Source: Microtetraspora glauca (GTDB taxonomy: Bacteria > Actinomycetota > Actinomycetes > Streptomycetales > Streptomycetaceae). Taken from it: a DNA stretch of 64,000 nt. Made by a program: the position numbers and the translations under genes. Location of the stretch: contig JOFO01000030.1 of the NCBI GenBank assembly GCA_000721275.1, positions 14,249 to 78,248 on the forward strand, written 5' to 3'. Positions 1 through 7,749 of this stretch are shown here, piece after piece. Under the pieces are notes generated by a model. The model did no database searches and was not told where the DNA came from. It saw nothing but the letters and a program-made list of their open reading frames with translations. Every line of letters starts with the position of its first letter. The stretch's first letter is position 1.

Positions 1-3000
1 CCTGACGGCCCGAGGCGTTGGTGTAGGTGACCGAAGCACGACGGTAATCACCGGCGGCGAGCAGGGTGCCGTCGTGCGACGACGGCACAGCGTCAGCGGG
101 GAAGACCGCGGTCGCATCCGTGGGGGCATCGTTCTGTCCCCAGGCGGCCACATCCGTAGCACCCATCCTGTGCGGGGCGTTGGTACCGGTCAGGGGAACG
201 TTGTAGACGATGCTCGTCGACGCGGTGCCGGACTCGGTGGCCTTGGTGCCCTGCTGGAGGGAGGCGCGGTTGGTCTTCAGGAGCATGCCATCACCGGCGG
301 TGGCCGCATTGCCGGCCTTGCCGTAGGCGAAGGACCACGGGATTTCACCGGGGGGAGTGAGCCCTGCGATCCGGCCGGCGGCGTCGTATGCGTAAGAGGT
401 CACCAGCGCGGGGGTGATCTGCGGGTTCCATGCCTGGCTCAGGCGTCCGGAACCGTCGTAAAGGTACTTCTGCACCGACTTGGCGGTGGAGGAAGCGGCT
501 CCCGGCTCCGTGGACCAGGCACGGATCTCCTTCACCTGACCGGACACGTCTCCGAGCATGGTGCCCGTCGAGGTCGTGGTCGAGGCATAGACGAACTCCA
601 GCGCGCGGCAGCCCTTGGTCGACGGCGCCGCCGCGCACGTGGCCGCGGAAACCGCTGAGGTCGGGGCGATGACCAGCTTCGGGCGGGCGAGCTTCTTCCC
701 GTCAACCGACACAGCCTCGGAGACCACGGTGGTCGTGGACTGCGCCAGGCCCTCCATGGAGCTGGAGGCGACCTGCCAGGTGGTGGCGGCCGGGTCCGCC
801 TTGGCGAAGACGGTGATGGTGCCCTCAGAGCTCTTCAGCGTGAACGGCTCCGTGAACGAACCGGTCAGGGTCAGGTCCTCCGAGCCCGGTTCGGCCTTCC
901 AGCCGCCGGTGGTGGTGGCGGTGAAGCCGAGCTCCTCGCCGTCGGCATCGACCAATGCCACCGAGGTCTCGGAGGTCTTCTTCAGATACGTCCAGTCCCC
1001 ACCCGTGATCTCCGCGACCGTGCCGGAGGTCCACTGAGGCCCGAAGATTGCTGCCTGGCCGTCCTGCTTCGCGCCCGCGTCGGGACGCCGCGAGGACGCT
1101 GTGCGGGAAACAGCGAGCCCGAATGCCGAGGTGTCGGTGGCCGGAAGGGTGTAGTCCCCCGTGAGCAGGTTGACCGATCCGGGGCCGGCCTCTTCGTAGG
1201 GGGCTGTGCCTGCGTTGCGGTCGATGGTGATCTCGTTCGCCGGCGAGTAGACGGTGGCAGTGCCGTCGGTGAAGGCGGCGCGGACCTCGATCGGGCCGTC
1301 TTCCGGCAGGCTGTCGGTGATGTTCCAGGTCAGCCCGGCAGGCTTACCACCAGTGACCGCGATCGGCCATGCGACGACCGTCTCCGCACCCTTACGGACG
1401 TCGGCGACCGGAACGTTCTTCCACGTGTCCTTCTCGCCACGACGGTACTGGTACGTCACACCGGTGTACGAGGTCTGGCCCTCGGCCGACAGCGCCACAC
1501 GCCGCGCCGGACGCTCACCCTGCCCAGGCGTCAGCAGAGCCGCACCGGAACCGGCGTAGAAGACGTAACTCGTCTCCGCGGAGAGGTTGCCCGCCGGGTC
1601 CACCGTGCGGACGGCCACCGTGTGCTTGCCGGCCCCGAAGCCGGTCAGGGTCTTGGTGACGGTCGCGCCGGTGGTGGCAGCGGTCACCCAGGCGCCTGCG
1701 TCCAGCTTGTACTGCACCTCGGCCACATCGCTGGCCGGGGGCTTGAAGGAGAACGAGCCGGAGAACTTGCCGCTGGCGTCCGGGGTGCCGGACCAGGTGC
1801 TGGCCGGGAAGTCACCGGAGGAGATGGTGCTGGTGGCGGGCTTGGCGGTGTCGACAGTGAAGGTCACCGACGGCGTCCAGCCCGACCACGAGTAGCCGTC
1901 GTAGATCCGGCCCTTGAACCAGTACGTGCGGCCGTTGACAAGCTTACCCGCGGGAGCCTGGTGCGAGACCGTCTTGTTCAGGACCGGGTCCTCGGTACCG
2001 GTGTCGTACACCTCCAGGTTCGTCGTGCCTTCCCACAGCTCCCACTTCTGGCGCAGGAAGTGCGTCTCGGCGTCGCTGGCGGTGTAGGTCATGTTCGGCG
2101 TGGTCGTGGTGACCCAGTTCTTGCCGCCGTTCGCCCGGCCCGGCGTGACGGACATCGGGTTGCCGGCGACCGGGATCGTGTTGTACGTGACCGACACGTA
2201 CGGGGTGTTCGTCGCGGCGTTGCCGGAGTTGAACCGCTTCCACGAGTACGGGTCGGACTCGTTGGTGGCCTTGATGCCCATCGCGTTGCTGCTGTTGCCG
2301 TTGGCGGCCCAGGCGACAGCAAGGTTCTTGATGTCCTGCGACACCCACCCGTCCGCGCACGACGACGAGAAACCCTTCGTCGCGGTCGAGGTGGCCCACT
2401 TGTTCGTGAAGCCGGGCTGACTGGTCCATCGGGTGGCGGTCGAGGCGTGCGGGGTGTCCCACACCTCCCAGCTCATCGGCGTGCACGACCAGGAGTGGTA
2501 GTTCCACAGGTTCAGCTTCGCGCCGAGGATCTGCTTGCCCCGGATCTGCGTCATGGGGAAGTGCAGGAACGACCGTGCGACCTGACCGGAGCCGTTGTTG
2601 CCGAGCTTCAGCTCCGTCGACGTCGACATGTCCGTCGTGTAGCCCTGCTGCACGAACGTGTCGAAACTCGCCCCAAGGTTCACCGAGGGGTCCACCGTCA
2701 CCGGGAACTTCGTGGCCGGATCCGCCAGGAACCCCGCATCAGGCTTCAGCGTGAGGTCGATCGCGTCGCCGTTCTGCGTCACCTTCAGCCCGACGTCCGC
2801 GCGCCGGGTGTGCTCACCGGACTTCTCGTCGACCGTCGCGTCCCACATCACCGGTGCCGGCAGCAGGCCGACCTGCTTGCCGGTCTCGGCGTCCAGGAAC
2901 GTCACCGACCGGTCCGCGTTCGCCCGCGCCTCGATGCCCTTGGCGTTCAGCGTGAGCGTGACCGAACCGTTCGCCTCGACCGCGCTGCGGTCCTTCAGCT

Positions 3001-3691
3001 CCAGGAACTGCTCGAAACCCGTACGGGTCGACTCGATGATCAGATCCGTTGCCGTCAGCACGTCCGCGTACCGGGCCGTCGTCCCCGACAGGGCCGGCTC
3101 CGGCAGCACACCACGCCACGACAGGTCCAGCGACCGGCCCTCCCCGGCGTCCAGGGACACCAGCGGGACCGGGGCGGTCTTCGGCTCACCGGCGTCGCCC
3201 GACGCCATCACGCGAGCGGCCAGCTTGGCAGGCGTCCTCCCGCCCAGCTTCAGCCCCAGCGGATGGTCCTTCGCGGCGACCGAACCGTCCACCGACTTTG
3301 CCAGGGCGACGTCGATGTCACGCCACGCGCCCGTGGTCTTGTCCCGGAACCGCACCGGCCCCGAAGCCGAGTCCGTAGTGGCCGTTCCATCCGGATTCGC
3401 CCACGTCGTGGTCGACTCCGTGCGCTCGGACAGGGCCTCGACCCGCTTCCCCGACAAACGGGCCGCGACCATCGCCGAGGCCAGATCCGCCGCCTCGGTC
3501 GGATACGACGCACTCTCGGCTGCCGGCAACCGAGGTTGCGACGGAAGCGCGACAGCCTGCCCTGACGCCTGCAGCACGACGGCCGTCTCGACAGCCAGGA
3601 CGACGGCCGCGGCAAGAGACACCTGCCTCAACGTCCGGTTCGTCAACAATCTGCCACCTCGCCAAGTAGATGGCGATATGCGATCAGACAC
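1..3691 (-). CDS. Secreted DNRLRE / RHS-type repeat protein, C-terminus missing
   Basis: The frame is open from a GTG at 3691 to the left edge (about 1230 codons), so the C-terminus lies outside the window. The GTG follows a GGGGAGGG-type ribosome site by about 8 bases. The N-terminus has arginines and then a hydrophobic stretch ending near QASGQAVA, a Sec-type signal. Residues about 340-500 (starting at DTFVQQG) resemble the DNRLRE domain. Ig/fibronectin-like segments follow (for example KGRIYDGYSWSGWTPSVTFTV), and near residue 1075 RHS-like repeats begin (YLYDGSGRLSQAW, SYAYDAAGR). RHS proteins of this build are usually very large exported proteins, some ending in a toxin domain. Whether this one does cannot be seen. 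Family assignment is good; the role is inferred. Confidence 0.8.
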   Translation of the reverse strand, partial: MSDRISPSTWRGGRLLTNRTLRQVSLAAAVVLAVETAVVLQASGQAVALPSQPRLPAAESASYPTEAADLASAMVAARLSGKRVEALSERTESTTTWANPDGTATTDSASGPVRFRDKTTGAWRDIDVALAKSVDGSVAAKDHPLGLKLGGRTPAKLAARVMASGDAGEPKTAPVPLVSLDAGEGRSLDLSWRGVLPEPALSGTTARYADVLTATDLIIESTRTGFEQFLELKDRSAVEANGSVTLTLNAKGIEARANADRSVTFLDAETGKQVGLLPAPVMWDATVDEKSGEHTRRADVGLKVTQNGDAIDLTLKPDAGFLADPATKFPVTVDPSVNLGASFDTFVQQGYTTDMSTSTELKLGNNGSGQVARSFLHFPMTQIRGKQILGAKLNLWNYHSWSCTPMSWEVWDTPHASTATRWTSQPGFTNKWATSTATKGFSSSCADGWVSQDIKNLAVAWAANGNSSNAMGIKATNESDPYSWKRFNSGNAATNTPYVSVTYNTIPVAGNPMSVTPGRANGGKNWVTTTTPNMTYTASDAETHFLRQKWELWEGTTNLEVYDTGTEDPVLNKTVSHQAPAGKLVNGRTYWFKGRIYDGYSWSGWTPSVTFTVDTAKPATSTISSGDFPASTWSGTPDASGKFSGSFSFKPPASDVAEVQYKLDAGAWVTAATTGATVTKTLTGFGAGKHTVAVRTVDPAGNLSAETSYVFYAGSGAALLTPGQGERPARRVALSAEGQTSYTGVTYQYRRGEKDTWKNVPVADVRKGAETVVAWPIAVTGGKPAGLTWNITDSLPEDGPIEVRAAFTDGTATVYSPANEITIDRNAGTAPYEEAGPGSVNLLTGDYTLPATDTSAFGLAVSRTASSRRPDAGAKQDGQAAIFGPQWTSGTVAEITGGDWTYLKKTSETSVALVDADGEELGFTATTTGGWKAEPGSEDLTLTGSFTEPFTLKSSEGTITVFAKADPAATTWQVASSSMEGLAQSTTTVVSEAVSVDGKKLARPKLVIAPTSAVSAATCAAAPSTKGCRALEFVYASTTTSTGTMLGDVSGQVKEIRAWSTEPGAASSTAKSVQKYLYDGSGRLSQAWNPQITPALVTSYAYDAAGRIAGLTPPGEIPWSFAYGKAGNAATAGDGMLLKTNRASLQQGTKATESGTASTSIVYNVPLTGTNAPHRMGATDVAAWGQNDAPTDATAVFPADAVPSSHDGTLLAAGDYRRASVTYTNASGRQ

Positions 3692-3857
3692 CTTCCATAC
3701 CCTCCCCTGCACTCCGCCGCCACTGCGGCTAGCGGAGGAGCATATTCCAGATGTGAGGGTCTAGTGAATGCCTGGCGTGTCGCTTGCTTCTCTATGAAAG
3801 TGGTACGGATGTGGGTCGGGTCGCGTTCTACCGCGTCCGAGCCGCCTCGGCCGCCGC

Positions 3858-4313
3858 ATGAGACGCGGAGCCAAGGCCCTCGCGGGCGTGGTCGTCGGCG
3901 CCGCTCTGCTGGCCGGGTGCGGTGAGGACATGTCTCCACCTGGGCACAAGGGCCGTCTGTTGAAGGCCGCCGGCGCGACCAAGTTCCGCATCACCAGCGC
4001 CAAGGACCTCTGGGATAACACGAAGGCGCACCAGGGCATGGACGACGTCACGGTGGTGAGCCGGAAGGGCAAGGTCCACACCTACGAGCTCACCGGCAAC
4101 GGACTCGTCACCTACCTGAAGGAGCTCAACAGCAACGGCCACAACGCCGGGTGGGACGCGGACATGTACCCGGAGCAGGCCATCCAGATGTACGACGCAA
4201 TCGCCCCGGTCGTCGACGCCCTCAGCCCTACACCTCGCCGCAACGCCACGATCCCGCAGGTGACGCTCGACGACGTGGTGCTCGCCTCACCGTCACCATC
4301 AGCGAAGCGCTGA
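3858..4313 (+). CDS. Small lipoprotein of unknown function
   Basis: This 151-residue protein begins MRRGAKALAGVVVGAALLAGC, an arginine n-region and hydrophobic core ending in a lipobox with Cys21 as the acylated residue. It should be exported and anchored on the outer face of the membrane. The mature part is polar (KFRITSAKDLWDN, GKVHTYELTGNGLVTYLKELN) and matches no family I know. The ATG has no clear ribosome site, so the start rests on the signal peptide. It is divergent from the RHS-type gene with about 165 bases between them, so it might serve as a partner, but nothing in the sequence proves that. A hairpin follows the stop. Confidence 0.7.
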   Translation: MRRGAKALAGVVVGAALLAGCGEDMSPPGHKGRLLKAAGATKFRITSAKDLWDNTKAHQGMDDVTVVSRKGKVHTYELTGNGLVTYLKELNSNGHNAGWDADMYPEQAIQMYDAIAPVVDALSPTPRRNATIPQVTLDDVVLASPSPSAKR

Positions 4314-4334
4314 CACCGGGTGCAGTCTGTGCCT

Positions 4335-4366
4335 ACGGCTCACGTCCCGACTCGGGCGTGAGCCGT
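4335..4366 (+). terminator. Hairpin terminator after the lipoprotein gene
   Basis: ACGGCTCACG pairs with CGTGAGCCGT, extended inward by CCCG/CGGG with one bulged T and a 3-base loop. It starts about 20 bases after the stop at 4313 and lacks a T-run, as is common in Streptomyces. Confidence 0.6.
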
Positions 4367-4521
4367 TCGCCTTCCTCCGAGCACGGCCTCACCACGGCCC
4401 AGTTCACACCGCGCGATGTTCGGCGCCGGTGACGACAGGTCCTTGACTCGGCGCGCGCTCCCCGACGTCTCGGTACGCGGTAGCGTCCCTGGGAGACCAA
4501 TCGCGTAAGGGACGGATCTGC

Positions 4522-5184
4522 ATGTCGCACAGCACGGTCACCGCAGACGGGCGCGAGCAGCGCGGCCTGATCCTCGACTTCGCCGGCGTGCTCACGGCCA
4601 GCCCCATCGAGGTCCACCGTGCCTGGTGCGTGTCCGAGGGGCTGGAGCCGGGTGCGTGGCGGGCAACCCTCAACGATCACCCAGAAGGCCGGCGCCTGTA
4701 CACGGCGCTGGAGATCGGGGAGATCGGGCAGGCCGAGTGGAACGAAGGTACGGCGGCCCTGCTGGGCCCGCAGGTGGATCCGGTGAACCTGATGGGCCGG
4801 GCCTGGGCCGGAGTGCCGGCGGCCCCCAGGATGGTCGCGCTCGCGCGGGCCGCGCGGGACGCCGGGCACCGGCTGGCCCTACTGTCCAACAGCTTCGGCC
4901 TCGACCCGTTCAACCCGTACGAGCACGTCGGCATCTGGGACCTGTTCGACGTGCACGTCGTCTCCGAGCTCGTCGGGATGGCCAAGCCCGAAGCGGCGAT
5001 CTACGAACTCGCTTTGGAGCGCATGGGGTTGCCTGCCGAGCAATGCGTATTCGTCGACGATCACGCGGTGAACCTTCCGCCGGCAGCTGATCTCGGTATC
5101 GCTACCGTCCACGTCACGGACGAAGACGAGGCCGTGGCCGAACTGGAGGCCCTTCTTGGCGTGACAGCCGTACTCGCCGGATGA
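4522..5184 (+). CDS. HAD-superfamily hydrolase-like protein with altered motif I
   Basis: This 220-residue protein has the HAD-IA layout: motif I at LILDFAGVL (nucleophile Asp19), a helical cap, motif II LLSNS near residue 120, the motif III lysine in MAKPEAAIYE near 155, and motif IV CVFVDDHAVN near 175. In phosphatases motif I reads DxD and the second aspartate is the general acid/base. Here that position is Ala21, so ordinary phosphatase activity is doubtful; some HAD enzymes such as dehalogenases and phosphonatases also lack this Asp. The ATG follows TAAGGGACGG. It lies in the accessory region between the lipoprotein gene and an integrase remnant. The substrate cannot be predicted. Confidence 0.75.
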   Translation: MSHSTVTADGREQRGLILDFAGVLTASPIEVHRAWCVSEGLEPGAWRATLNDHPEGRRLYTALEIGEIGQAEWNEGTAALLGPQVDPVNLMGRAWAGVPAAPRMVALARAARDAGHRLALLSNSFGLDPFNPYEHVGIWDLFDVHVVSELVGMAKPEAAIYELALERMGLPAEQCVFVDDHAVNLPPAADLGIATVHVTDEDEAVAELEALLGVTAVLAG

Positions 5185-5260
5185 GGCCAACTGCACTCTG
5201 CGTAAAGGTCGTCGAAGCTACCGCTTCTGCCAGTACTGTCCATGTGGGGCCCATCATGCG

Positions 5261-5737
5261 GAGGTCGTCGTCGACGGCTGGGACCCGTACGAGTCCGAGC
5301 CGAAGACCGACGGCAGCGCGGGCACGATCGCCCTCGACAGCGTGAACATCGAGGTCCTGCGCGCCCAGAAGGCCCGTCAGGCGAAGGAGCGGAAGAAGGC
5401 CGGCGCCGCCTGGCAGGACACGGGCAAGGTCTTTACCAAGGAGGACGGCTCCTGGCTCCACCCGGAGACGGTCTCGGAGACCTTCCGCCGCATCCTCGCC
5501 ACCACCGACCTCCCGCCCATCACCCTGCGGGACCTCCGCCACGTCTCGGCCACACTCACCCACGGCGCCGGCGGCGACATCCACACGATCAAGGAGACCC
5601 TCCGCCACTCCACGATCACGTTGACCTCAGACACCTACACGAGCCTCCTCCCGGAGGTCGACCGCGCGGTTGCCGAAGCGGCAGCGGCACTGGTTCCTCG
5701 CGTGAACAAGGCCCGATCCCTTCCCGAACCCGACTGA
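5261..5737 (+). pseudogene. C-terminal remnant of a tyrosine-recombinase integrase
   Basis: The reading frame matches only the end of a phage-type integrase: WDPYESEPKTDGSAGTIALD, then the catalytic block LRDLRHVSATL, LRHSTITLTSDTY with the terminal Tyr, and LLPEVDRAVAEAAAALV. The usual first His of HxLRH is Arg. The N-terminal arm-binding and core domains are missing. Upstream the frame stays open back through the end of the HAD gene with unrelated cysteine-rich text (RFCQYCPCGAHHAEVVVDGW), so the 5' boundary is a guess. An internal GTG at 5342 could allow a 131-residue product, but it would lack the first catalytic Arg. I read it as decayed evidence of an integrated element. Confidence 0.75.
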
Positions 5738-5803
5738 ACTCGCCGGCGTCTCTCTGCGCCATCTCTCTGGCGGCCGTTTCGGGGGAACGGCTAGCCTCAT
5801 GCC

Positions 5804-5986
5804 GTGGATGACTGGTTGAGCCGAATACCGAGCTCGCTCCTCTGGATTGCCAGCTGGTTCCTGGCGACCTTGGTGTGGTGGATCGGCGGCCAGTTCCTGG
5901 ACGATCCGTGGTCTTTGCCCCGGTGCGCCTTCTACGGCGCGGTGCCGGTAGCCGCCATAGGGCTGGGGCAGTACTTGAGGTCGTGA
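5804..5986 (+). CDS. Small predicted membrane protein
   Basis: This 60-residue frame starts at GTG 5804. It contains one strong hydrophobic helix (SSLLWIASWFLATLVWWIGGQF) and a second weaker hydrophobic stretch (CAFYGAVPVAAIGLGQYL). No family is recognised. There is no clear ribosome site, and the frame is short, so it could be chance. Coding support comes from the regular membrane-protein composition and the lack of any competing frame. Confidence 0.45.
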   Translation: MDDWLSRIPSSLLWIASWFLATLVWWIGGQFLDDPWSLPRCAFYGAVPVAAIGLGQYLRS

Positions 5987-6185
5987 TCACCCCGCCCCCC
6001 GCCCCGGCCGCCCAGCGGATCCGCCGTCCCGCGCACTGATCCAGTTCTCTTCCGCGGTACGGCAGGTACGACCGCTCGCCGATTCCGGAGTCCGTTGAAC
6101 CGGCCCGCCCCTGGAATGCAGAGAGCCGAGACTCTGCCGGGGAACGGCAATTACACGGAACGATTCCTGTGCCAGCCTCGGATGC

Positions 6186-6716
6186 ATGGGGTGGAGCTTC
6201 AAACTGCATGGGGGCCTCGCGGCCGGACTGGGCGCGGCACTTCTTGTGCTTGCCGGACTCACGTGGCTGCCGGGAACGTTGCCCCTTGCGGACTCGGGAT
6301 GGCCGGTGGCGGCGATTGCGGTATCGCTCTTCCCGATCTTCATTGCCGCAGTCGCGCGCCTCATGCTGGCACGAGCAGACCGACGCTCCATATGGCTGGC
6401 CTTCCGGTGCTTGCCAGGCAAGGTACAGGTCGCGCTCGGTGCGCTGTTCCTCGCGGGCGCGGCGCTGGCGGCCCTGGGCGCAACCGGTGCGGGGAGCCTG
6501 CAAGCGGCCGAGATGAAGGACGGCCGATACTTCGCCTTCGACACGACTCCTCGTGAACGCGGAACGACCGAGGTCTCCCGAAGCCAGTACATAGCCGTCC
6601 TGGAGAGTGATCAGCGCAGCATGTTCGCGATCCCAGGCGTGCTCTTCGTCGGGGCCGCGTGTGGCGCTCTGACCGCCGGCGAGTTGCGCCGTGCGGAGCT
6701 CGGGGCCTCGACCTGA
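6186..6716 (+). CDS. Predicted membrane protein of unknown function
   Basis: This 176-residue protein has about four hydrophobic segments: GLAAGLGAALLVLAGLTWLP, WPVAAIAVSLFPIFIAAVA, VALGALFLAGAALAALGATG and, near the C-terminus, FAIPGVLFVGAACGALTAG. Between the third and fourth lies a polar stretch of about 45 residues (MKDGRYFAFDTTPRERGTTE). No family is recognised. It is followed 65 bases later by another small membrane protein on the same strand, so the two may share a transcript. Base composition is somewhat less GC-biased than the housekeeping genes, which fits the accessory character of this region. Confidence 0.6.
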   Translation: MGWSFKLHGGLAAGLGAALLVLAGLTWLPGTLPLADSGWPVAAIAVSLFPIFIAAVARLMLARADRRSIWLAFRCLPGKVQVALGALFLAGAALAALGATGAGSLQAAEMKDGRYFAFDTTPRERGTTEVSRSQYIAVLESDQRSMFAIPGVLFVGAACGALTAGELRRAELGAST

Positions 6717-6781
6717 CGAAGCGCAGGCGGGGCGGGCGGCAGTGTGGTCCGGATGGACGAATGACAGGGCCGGGAGGAACT

Positions 6782-7333
6782 GTGCTCGAAGGATCTCGTG
6801 AGAAGGGCGTGCGGACAGAGGTGGTCAGGCGGCTGTCTTTCACCTGGTTCCCCATGGCTGCGGCGGTTGTGTTCTACGCGATCGCGATGGCACTCGCCGC
6901 CTTCGAGCAGGATGAATTCGCGCCGGCCATGGTCGTCGCCGCCTTTACCCTGTTCTTCTGGCTGATGGGATGGAACTCGGCCATCCGCTTCACGACGACG
7001 CATCTTTCCCTCACCAACGTTCTCGTGACCTCGAAGGTCGCGTGGAAGGACGTTGCCGGGGTGACTGTGGACGATGGGCTGAGTATCCAGTTGAGGGACG
7101 GGCGAACCCTCGGTTCGATAGCCTTCGGCGGCTCGCTGATCGGGGCGTTCACCAAGTACCCGACCCATCAGAGAGCGCGCAGGATCCTGAGCGAGGCGCA
7201 TCTGAACGCCGTCCACGAGGGGAGAGACACGGGGCCGGTACACCTGCGCTCGTCCTTGGAGTGGCGTCGCCCCCTCGTTGCCGCTGTAGTTCTCTACGTC
7301 CCACTGCTGGTCATCCGGGCCGTCAGCGGATGA
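6782..7333 (+). CDS. Predicted membrane protein, possibly PH-like
   Basis: I chose GTG 6782, which follows GGGAGG by 4 bases; an in-frame ATG at 6761 is an alternative. The product of about 183 residues has two adjacent membrane helices (WFPMAAAVVFYAIAMALAAF and AMVVAAFTLFFWLMGW). A beta-rich cytoplasmic part follows (AIRFTTTHLSLTNVLVTSKV, WKDVAGVTVDDGLSIQLRDG), and the C-terminus has a last hydrophobic helix (PLVAAVVLYVPLLVIRAV). Two helices followed by a strand-rich module is the arrangement of bacterial PH-domain membrane proteins, but I see no diagnostic motif. It ends about 240 bases before tRNA-Lys. Confidence 0.55.
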   Translation: MLEGSREKGVRTEVVRRLSFTWFPMAAAVVFYAIAMALAAFEQDEFAPAMVVAAFTLFFWLMGWNSAIRFTTTHLSLTNVLVTSKVAWKDVAGVTVDDGLSIQLRDGRTLGSIAFGGSLIGAFTKYPTHQRARRILSEAHLNAVHEGRDTGPVHLRSSLEWRRPLVAAVVLYVPLLVIRAVSG

Positions 7334-7500
7334 AGCCCGGCGCCCGGCGCCGTTCTACCGCTACCAGTGAGGCAGGTCGTAGAACCGGCCCCACGGCCCA
7401 CACTCGATCAGGCCGCCCACCGCAGATCGCCGGGCCGGATCCGATTCCCGCCCGCCCCGTCCGCTCACGCACCGCTCACGCAAGCACCCCCGAACGACAG

Positions 7501-7534
7501 AGCGCCCCGACCAGCCGAAGCCGGTCGGGGCGCT
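7501..7534 (-). terminator. Perfect 12-bp hairpin downstream of tRNA-Lys
   Basis: AGCGCCCCGACC and GGTCGGGGCGCT form a perfect 12-bp stem with a 10-base loop. It lies about 40 bases beyond the 3' end of tRNA-Lys, as expected for its terminator. No T-run follows. Confidence 0.65.
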
Positions 7535-7573
7535 CCTCAGCAGGTCAGAGGGCTAGCCCTCCCCCGCCCTCGG

Positions 7574-7646
7574 TAGGCCGTGTGGGACTCGAACCCACAA
7601 CCAATGGATTAAAAGTCCACTGCTCTGCCAATTGAGCTAACGGCCC
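7574..7646 (-). tRNA. tRNA-Lys(UUU)
   Basis: The reverse strand folds as a standard tRNA. The acceptor GGGCCGT pairs with ACGGCCT (one G-U), the anticodon loop is CTTTTAA (anticodon UUU), and the T-loop contains GTTCGAGTC. The discriminator is A and CCA is not encoded. An integrase remnant lies about 1.8 kb beyond its 3' end, the side where tRNA-targeted elements insert. Confidence 0.95.
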
Positions 7647-7749
7647 GTGTGCGAGTACTCCGAGCAGCATAGCCCGACGGGCACCCGGAACCGATCGGGT
7701 ATCGGTCGGTCGCCGTGCCGCGCCCCCGGGTGGGGGCGCGGCGGGCGGG

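Noticed and set aside
1622..3565. Long open frame on the plus strand opposite the RHS-type gene
   Set aside because: Its arginine/glycine-rich translation is the composition of an antisense frame in GC-rich DNA; the minus strand has a signal peptide, domains and a ribosome site.
5342..5737. Functional small integrase starting at GTG 5342
   Set aside because: The product would lack the first catalytic arginine and the whole N-terminal DNA-binding part; a remnant is more likely.
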